Shown: one piece after another, positions 37,722-46,700 of the stretch
How positions within the stretch are numbered: position 1 is the first letter of the stretch
How the letters are laid out: every line of letters begins with the position of its first letter
DNA from: Platanthera guangdongensis
Taxonomy: Eukaryota > Streptophyta > Magnoliopsida > Asparagales > Orchidaceae
Direction of reading: 5' to 3'
Length of the DNA stretch: 64,000 nucleotides
Assembly (NCBI GenBank): GCA_039583875.1
Contig: CM077151.1
Coordinates: forward strand, 28,906,390-28,970,389
Made by a program: the position numbers and the translations under genes
The notes under the pieces: generated by a model
What the model was told of the DNA's origin: nothing
The model's database searches: none
Seen by the model: only the letters and a program-made list of their open reading frames with translations

Positions 37722-40700
37722 AGAGAAAAGAGAGAGTAGTCCCTTTTTCAAGATGTGAGACTATTACATAATGAACAAGAAGACCTATAATAGGCCACTA
37801 AAGGGGCTTTTACATTTTCTCTTCTAACACGCCCTCGCAAGCTGGAGCGTACAAGTCGGAGGCACCTAGCTTGGACAAGAACTAATAAAATAGAGTACTC
37901 GGTAGTGCCTTATTGAAAATATCAACAACTTGATCAGTAGCTGAAACATGTTTCAACTACAACTTTTTCATTTGAACCTTTTCCCGAATGAAGTGACAGT
38001 CAACTTCAATATATTTCGTCCTTTCATGGAAGACATGATTCTTAGCTATGTGTATAACTGTTTGACTATCACAGAGTAAGGTAGCTGGTGAGGAAAGTTT
38101 TACTCTCATATCTTGTAGAAGACCCTCAAGCCATGTGAGTTCAGATACAACATGTCATCGGACGGTACTCAACTTCGGCCGAAGATTGAGCTACCATAGA
38201 CTGTTTCTTACTGCGCCAGGTAACCAGCTGACCTCCAAAATATGTACAGAATCCGCTGGTGGAGCGTCGATCATCCAGGAACCAACATAATCAGCATCTG
38301 AATATGCAACTAATGCAGGATTATAAGGGGAAGAAGTTTTGTATACCAGCCCTTGACCAAATACTGTTTTTAGATATCTCAGAATACATTCGACAACTTT
38401 TAGATGAGACATCCAAGGAAAATGCATAAACCAGCTGACAACCCCGACACAAATGATATGTCTGGTCTTGTGACTGCTAGATAAATCAGTTTTCCAACCA
38501 GACGTCGATAGTATTCTAGATTTGGAAGGAGATCTTCGTCAGAGACATGTGCACAAAGCTTGTGATTGACATTCATATGAATATTAATCGCCTTGCATTC
38601 AGAGTTGTCAGCATTCTGAATAATGTCAAGACAGTATTTTCGTTGGGATATGACAAGACCATTAGGACGTCTTGCGATATCAAGGCCAAGGAAGTATCGA
38701 AGATTCCCCGGATCTTTTGTTTGAAACACAGAACTAAGGTGCTGTTTGACCGCTTGTATTCCCTTTGCATCATCTCCTGTGATTAAGATGTCATCAACAT
38801 ATACAAGGAGAACCGTTCCTGTTGTCTTATGTCGACTGAGCAGAGAAAAATCTGTCGAACTCCGAGTAAAGCCAACTTCCCGAACAACCCTACTGAACTT
38901 ATCGAACCATGCCCGAGGAGATTGTTTCAGACCATAGATCGACTTCTTGAGGTGACAAACTTGGGACTCCCACATGGTCTCAAACCCGGGAGGCTGTTGT
39001 ATGTAGACAGACTCTTGAAGATCGTCATTTAAAAAACATTTTTGATATCTAGTTGATGTAAGGGCCACTGACGATGCACAACCACAGAGAGAAGGACACA
39101 GACCGTATTGAGCTTGGCCTCGAGAGTGAACGTTTCCTCATAATCAAGGCCCTATTGTTGAGTAAAGCCGCGAGCTACCATGCGTGTTTTAAGACGGTCA
39201 ATTGTCCCATTATGAGCATGCTTGATGACAAAGACCCATTTACATCCAATAGGAGTCTGTCCTAAATAAACTGAGACTAGATCGTACGTGTGATTAGCCC
39301 AGAGGGCTGTCATTTCTTCGTCCATGGCCGTTCGCCAGTCCGGATGTTAGAGAGCCTCATGCACAGAGTTAGGTACAAAAATGAAGGATATTGTAGTGGT
39401 AAAATTCTGAAGCATCGAGGACAGACGATGTAATGATACGTAATTCACCATGAGATGGACTGTGGAGGCAGGGGTTGGATCATCCGGGCGCAAAGTGAAA
39501 AAGGTTTAAGCCGACTGCAGTGGGGCGACAGAACGAGGAGGTTGACAAGTGTGGACACAAAGAAGAGGAGGTTTGTGGAGAACATGAGCGTTGGTGGGAA
39601 GTGGTGGTGGTGGAAGGGACGTAACTGGGATGACAGACTGTGGTAATGATGATGGTGGAAGAGGTGGTGATGAAGTGGAGAAAAACGATTGATCTTCCTG
39701 AAAGGTAACATCCGTCGAAACAGTTACCTTACAGGTAGTAGGAGAGCAACAAACATACTCTTTTTGAGTACGAGAATAACCTACGAACATATGTTTGGCT
39801 CCCGAGGATTGCGCTTGTCAGTGGAGGGACCAAGATGATGAACATAGCAAGTACAACCAAATATGCGAGGGGGGATATGAAATGGTGGTGTGGAAGGAAA
39901 GAGAAGACTGAATGGAGTGACGTTATTGAGGACGAAGGAGGGGAGATGGTTAATGAGATATAACATGTCATCGAAACCGCAAGATGTCAATATGCCTTGA
40001 GAACATGCATTTGAATCATGATGCGGCGAGAAACATCATGGAGATGTCTATTTTTGCGCTCAGCCACACCATATTGTTGAGCAGTATAAGCACACAAAGT
40101 TTGATGAATAATCCCAAATTCAGAGCAGATATTATCGAACTCATGACTAGTGTATTCACGAGCATTATCCGCCCGAAGTGTTGAATTTATTTGCAAACTG
40201 TGTGCGAATTTTCAAGCACGAAAGCACGAAACACACGAGGAAGCTCAGAGCGATCACGAAGTAAGTATAATCAGGTCATTCGAGAATAATCATTAATAAA
40301 AGTGATAAAATTAACAATAACCAGACACACTTGCTATTTTATATGGGCCCTAAACATCAGAATGAATTAACATAAAAGGAGCAGAGCTCCGGGTACAATG
40401 ATGAAGAAAAGAGGAACGATGTTGTTTCCCCAAAATACAAGAATCACATGTAAAAGCCGGAAGTGGAACATCAGGAAGAGCCTTTGGAAAAGGAGCATGC
40501 CCAAGATGTCGATGCCAGATAACAGAGGAGACAAAGAAGAGAATGGTAGGAGAAGCATCAAGAAGGTAGAGCCCGTTTTGCAGTTATCCTTTACCAATAA
40601 TACTCTGTGTCCTGTGATCCTGCATCAGAAAAGAAGAATAGGTGAATGTGATAGAGCAATTCAAATCAACATTGAGGCGACTAACAAAAGTAAATTAAAG

Positions 40701-43700
40701 TGAGAACCCGAGACATGGAGAGCTGAGCGAAGAGAAATAGAGGGATTGATGGGTATATCAGCAAAGCCGGAGACATGAGCGGTGTTGCCATTGACTATAA
40801 TGATAAACTTTGGATGGAGAGAATCCAAGTATTGAGGTGGCTTCAGGGAGGTGATATGGTAAGTAGCACGTGAATCCACTATCTATCACAGACTGGTGGA
40901 TAAACAAGCAATACCTTCATGAGAGACGGAGGCAACAGAGACAGACGAGTTGTGGAGCAACCCTTGAAGTTGCTGGAGCTGGAGGCGGAATTCATCAAGA
41001 TCAGCACAAGTGACAGAAGGGCTGTGGGTAACAGCAACATCAGTTGGACGAGGAGGAAGACCATGTTTACGATAGTAGGTCGCCTTATGGTGGTCATCCT
41101 TACCACAAAAAGAACACTTAGGCCGGGGTCGGCAACCGCGACCTCTCCCCGAGAGCCTGTACGTCCTCCACGGGTAGGTGTAGGAAGAGGTAGTAATGGT
41201 GCAGAAGATTGCTGGAGAAGGGCCGGTGAAGGAGGGCTGATAGTATCCGGAGGCAGTGAAACCTTTAAAAGCATGAAGCACACATCAGATAAGGAGGTAA
41301 TAGTAGAGGATGAGAGGATCTGAGCCCGAATACTGTGAAGATGAGGTTGAACACAAGCCATCATCATGACAATACAAACTGCTTCCTTTTGAGCACGTTT
41401 CGTAGTCGGGGGCTGATGCTGAATCCAGGCTTCTACCAGCGTCTTGGACCGATTAACAAAGGAGGTTAAGTCAGCAACACTGCCAGAGTCAAGGGACTAA
41501 AGATCGACGATGATGTCGTACAGGTGCTGGAGACTGTCCTTGCCGGAGTAAAGGGAATGTAGCTCATCCCACATTGACTTGGCTGTCTCATGATACATGA
41601 TCATATGGTAAGGTTCACCATCAAGTGAGTTAAGGAGCCACGTTTGAACACGACCATCATTGTGAAGCCAGTCATCAGTGAGTGCAGAAGGGGAACCGCT
41701 TGAGTTAAATGATGTAGTAGCCCCTTTGACTGAAGAACACGACGAACGGAATGCACCCACTCAACAAAGTTCTTCTTCCCAGTAAGAGAAATGATGGTGA
41801 TTCTCAATTCGTCACGGAGTTGGTAGAAGAATCCATGCCAAGGTGGGTAGGCGGACACGACAGGAAGACTGCAGACAGGGAGCAGCGGTTAAGGAGAGAG
41901 ACAGTCCGCACAACAGTGTCTGCACAACAGAAGAAGCCGACAAGAGAGCAAGCGGGAGACTACAAGCGAACACAGAGTTGAGACCGCTATTGAAAATCAT
42001 TAAGTGAAAGTGGTGGACTGGGCGACCTGTCTGCGCGGCCTGTGCGGACAGGACTGGCGGCTTGACAGGTCGGCAATGGTGCTGCAGTCGGCCTTTGCTC
42101 TGGCGGTCTGGGCAGTCTGTTCGCGCGGCTTGTGCAGACAGGACTGGCGGCTTGCCAGGTTGGCAATAGTGCTGCAGTCGGCTTTTGCTCTGACGGCCTG
42201 GGCGGTCTGTTCGCGCGGTCTGTGCGGACAGAGGGGGCAGCTTGCCATGCCGGGTTGTGTTCAGCCGACACTTGGTTCCGAGAAAGTAACCGGGCGGATA
42301 GGATTGCTATTCGCGGAGCTCGCCATGACTGGTGAGGTGCGGACTCGGTTGAAGTTCGCGGAGTCCGGGTTGCGGACTGGTGCCGTCGTTCGTCGGGTTG
42401 TGCTGTCTAGCTCTGGTCGCGCGGGTGGTGGAAGCAATGGAGTTCTCCGGTTAGAGCAGACTGGCGTTGGACTTCGCTGCGGGATGGCTCAGTTAGGGAG
42501 GTCGCGCGGACTGATATTTCTGTCCGCCGAGTTTGTCAGCAGTCAGCCTTGTCTTCCTTGGCTGCGAACTCGGGGTATTCGGACTGGAGTGGTGTCCGCA
42601 GGCGCGAGCGGACTGGAGCTATGTCCGCAGGTGGGCGAACTGGGGCGGATCCAGGCAGACTGGCTTCTATCCCGCTTTCTTTGTTGACCTGTGGATAGGC
42701 TGGTGTCCAGTCTTGTCCATACAGACTGGGTGGACTGATCTGTGCTAGATGCAGACTGGGTGGTGTTCCTATCTACTAGGGCGGTGATCACACTGCTCTC
42801 CGCTCCTATAAATAGGATCTCCATGTGACGTCATAATTAACTGAATGAACAGTAAGTAGGACCTGAGTTAATTGCTGCGGCCTCAGATTTCTGTTTGCAC
42901 GGTTTGAGAAGGATAACCGGTTTGATGTTTGCAGATTTTGTGGCTAGCACTGAGAAGCCAGGTTTTTGATGCCGACTGCGATCAGGGATCAATGGAGCTT
43001 GCGGTTTACAATCAGCGGTTTGCAGTAGGTCACGGTTGCGGCCAGCCGGTCTTCTCTCCTTCAGCTTTCCCAGTTCAATAACTTGTCTGTCGGACTCGGC
43101 GGTCTGTTCTTCAGTTCGGCGGCGGTTTGTTCGCGGACTCTGGCAGCTTGGCGACTTCAGCGGTTAGGCGGTTTGCAGAGAGCGGACAAATGTGTTCACC
43201 AGAATAACGGGTTGTCCGCGGACTCCGTAGTTCAGTTCGGTGCAACAGAAGCTTGGCGCTCTCGGCGGTCTCGGTGAACTCGGCGGTTTCAGCAGTCTTT
43301 GAGACTGTCCGCCCGGCTTGTTTTCTTGCTTTGCTTGTATCTTTCTTTGTACATTGGCGAATCATGTCTCGCCATGTATGTCCTGCCTTGTAAAGAAGAT
43401 TGTTGATAATACAAGACTTGTTTGTTGCCTTCTGTTGTTTCTGACTATTAAGCATTTAAGCTTGGTTTATGGTTGAGTGTTCCTGCGCCTGGTTCCCGTC
43501 TTCCGCTTGATCAAGGTGTCATCTTGATAGCTTTAGAAGTTTTACTTGGTATCAGAGGTATCTCCCAGATCATCTTGAGAAATTTTAACAACCGCACGGT
43601 AAGGGCAGAGGCCGGCAACAACAAGAGCAAGCTGCGGACTAGAGGAGGCTTGCAGCAAGAGCAAGTTGCGGCTAGAGGAGAAGAAGATAACAGACAAATT

Positions 43701-46700
43701 TCAGGAGGAATCCTGCGAGGGGAAGGGTTGGCGGAGGTGAGGGAGATGAAACCCTAGAAGGGAAGAGGGAAGACTAGAGAGAGAGGGGGGTTAGAAAGAT
43801 AACATAAACCTTAGATTAATTCTTCCATGTCGTTATATGACCCCAAGGGCCGTATATATGTGCGCCGATGACATAATTGTAAATAACACCAACATACAAC
43901 CAAATATTAAAACACTTAAACGCTACGACACGACTTGGCACAACACTACTCGATAAACGCGACTCGACATATAATTAAACAATAATATAATAATAACTGA
44001 TGGCGGATCCGTAACAGTACTTCCAATTAAATTCTTCCCAATCCAAACAGTCAAAACAGCCAGCCAGCAACAATTAAATTTCATTATTGTCATTAAAGTA
44101 ATCATTCTTTTAAGTCATAGTCAACTCCAAATCAACTATAACAATAATTGACCACCATCAAACAATCTCCAAATCAGAGATTTTCCCAAATTAGGAAGCA
44201 ATGGGGGAATTGATGCTCACATTGGAGGAAGTCCAGTTCAAAGTTGCCGGCCAAAGTGCAAAACCGCCGGTCAAGAACAACAAAATTGCAAGAAAAGGCA
44301 GCAGGGATGCATGAAGGCATCGACATGTCTTCTAGGCTGCGTTCAAAGAAGAACAAGAAGAGGAATCACTGCTATCGTCGATTGGAAACGTGGGAGGCAC
44401 TCAACAATCCAGCAACAGAGGCAAGCCAGCAGCAACGACAGTCTAGTAAGGGGGAGAGAGGTCAATAAGGAGAAAAGGGGAAGAAGTAGATGCGTTGCTT
44501 CTGTTGAGCCCTAGCGTCAAGAGAAATGTCGGAATGGGAGAATGAGGGGGATAGGATGGGCAGGCGAGCTTTTTATCGCAAGTGATCAACGACGCGGTTG
44601 GTTCGACCGACGAAGAGGTCAAACCGGGTCATGACAGCGCATATTTTTGTCGGTCAAACCGGGTCATGACAGCGCATATAGAGCACCAATGTTATCAATC
44701 CAGGTGTTAGTTGGTTCAATTACTTCAAATTTCTCTTAATATCTCATATTTAGCATTGTCACACCAATATTTTCTATTAACAACCCAATTTCATAAATTT
44801 ATTCTTACCTCTTGGTTCACACAAAAATGTTCGTGAACAATTGTATGTTATATTTTCATCCCATTCAATCGATTTTCAAAAACAATATTCGTCACATCGA
44901 CATGATTGCGTAAAATGAACGCTAAAATTTCTCCGAATTATATTAATTTTATTTTAATTCATGTTGAAATTTGGGTCGTGACAGATAGAAGACAGAGCAT
45001 GCAAACATGCGAAGTTCTAAGATAATCGGTGAAAGGAAACACATTGAGACAACGAGTGAGTAGTATATGAGTGTGTCATCTTGGTTGTTGCGGACAAATC
45101 AATTGGACCAGGGGTGTCATCATTAGGGGGCGACTCACTTGAGACAGATTGGACAAAACGACCATGAATATATACGTTTAGTAGAGGAGGGGTGCCGATA
45201 TTACAATGGTCGGTGGGCAGTCGTTAGGTACGTTGGGACGAAGGGGTGCGGGTGGTGTTTTATCGGGAGCAGAAGAAGAATAAAACGGTTGACTCTTAAG
45301 GAATGTAACGTCAGTGGATGCCACAATTCTTCGATCTATGAGAGAATAACATATGTATCCTTTTTTGGGTTAGAGTACCAAACAAAATATATTTGGTGGC
45401 TTGTGATGCCAGCTTATCTAAAGGAGCAAGATGATGAACAAAACATACACCTGAAAACTCGAGGGGTTATGGAGAAGGGAGGTATGGACAAAAATAGGGT
45501 GGAGAAAGAGGACTCAAAGTTCAGGATAGTAGATGAATTGTGATTAATTAGATTATGTGGAGTAGTTATCACAAAGTTTCAATAGCTCTTTGTAACCTGC
45601 ACATGAAACATGAGAGATTTGGGTGCCTCAAACAGATGTCGATTTTTTCGCTCCCCCACACCATTTTGTTGTGGTGTATAGGTGCATGATATTTGATGAA
45701 TAATACCTAAGATATTACATGTTTCCTTTTTTTTGCAGAGGCAATGAATCCAAACGTTCAAGTAACTAACCCCTGAAGACCTTGGTGTTCCTCCTGCAAC
45801 TGCAAGGTGTCAATTTCATATCGGAATGTGTCAGCAGTGTTGGTCACAGAGGAAGCTTGGTGAGGAAGGTTTTGTTGTCGCTGTGGGATTCCATGTTTTC
45901 TATAGCAAATTGTCTTAGTGTGAATGGTCCAATCAGAGTAGGTACACATGCGAGGATTGTCCATCTCACCCAACATTAGGAAGATTTTGGCCATCTCACC
46001 CAACATTGTCTCGAAAGCCCATGCGACCTCCCTGATGTCCAGTAGCATAGGGGGTAGGAGGGGATTAAATATAATGTTGGAGAAGGATGGGAGATGGAGC
46101 CATGAAAACATCGATGGGCAGAGTGACTTTCAAAACCATTGAGCAGACATCCAACAAAGATATGATAGAGATGATAGAACATTGACACAAACACTGTAAT
46201 TGGTGGTATTCTAGCTATCAACATAGCTATACCCACTGCTTCTTTCTGTCCCGTGCCCTCTGGGTTGCTAAATCATGAGTAAGAGGTTGGTGTTGAATCC
46301 AAGCCTCGATGAAAGTCTTATATTGCCAACAAATGACGACGTCAGATCACATCCGGAACAGGTTCAGCAGTCCGGAGGTCCCATGATATATCAAGTAAAT
46401 GTTGGAGACTATCTTTTCCAGAGTAGAAAGATTTTAGTTCATCCCATGTAACCTTCGCAGTTTCATGATGCATAGTCATTCGATATGGCTCACTTTCTAT
46501 AGCGTTCAATATCCAGGACTGAACTCGATCATCATCCCAAAAGACATTGCTCAGTAGGCTCAGTCGGGGTCTCAAGTCAAGTGTTGAAGGAAACCCTTAG
46601 TCCGGAGTGCATGCACCGAGTGGACTCACTCAACAAAGTTCTTCCCAACAAGAGAAATAATGATCTTCAACTTGTCTCGAACTTCATAAACTGGATTAGG

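Larger units (their letters stand above)
36914..37829 (-). repeat. 3' LTR of Copia B, enlarged by an insertion
   Basis: Minus strand: TGTTAGAAGAG at 37829 directly after a polypurine-like GCGAGGGCG, to CTGTAACA-type end at 36914. Only about 210 bp at the two ends look like a Copia LTR (AATAGTCTCACATCTTG; AGTATATACAAGGTTTCAGC). The middle is a Helitron-like insertion plus a TA microsatellite. Confidence 0.6.
28948..44016 (-). mobile_element. Element X: LTR element with about 350-bp LTRs, host of several nested insertions
   Basis: Two same-orientation copies of one sequence, 28948-29299 and about 43690-44016, end GATCCGTAACA on the plus strand; the left copy starts TGTTACGATCACAG, so the ends are TGTTAC/GTAACA inverted. 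Flanks ATACT (28943-28947) and GTACT (44017-44021) match at 4 of 5 positions. The LTRs differ by more than 10% by eye and the right copy's inner end is degraded. Its own internal sequence appears to be 29300-30268 joined to 36416-36913. Copia B, a chromovirus and a solo LTR make up the rest. A primer site is not visible, so the pair could be two separate solo LTRs; the near-matching flanks favour one element. Confidence 0.5.
27643..44988 (-). mobile_element. Gypsy solo LTR (TGTCACGACCC type), split by a large later insertion (with TSDs)
   Basis: On the minus strand it starts TGTCACGACCCAAATTT (plus-strand end at 44983) and ends GGGGCCTCACA (plus-strand start at 27648). The flanks GATAG at 27643-27647 and 44984-44988 match perfectly. 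Once the element at 28948-44016 and one 5-bp duplication are removed, about 2.26 kb remains (27648-28947 plus 44022-44983). TGTCACGACCC is a common start of plant gypsy LTRs. There is no coding sequence in the remnant. It sits inside Copia A. Confidence 0.8.

Noticed and set aside
37425..37771. Frames with long Tyr-Ile runs
   Set aside because: Translation of the (TA)39 microsatellite.
40919..41323. 134-codon plus-strand frame
   Set aside because: Antisense of the Copia B Gag and zinc-knuckle region.
43547..43557. Apparent primer-binding site TGGTATCAGAG
   Set aside because: It lies inside the solo LTR, 33 bp before its true end at 43590, which is fixed by the ACCGC duplication; the homologous LTR at 50405 has GATACCAAAACTATC there.
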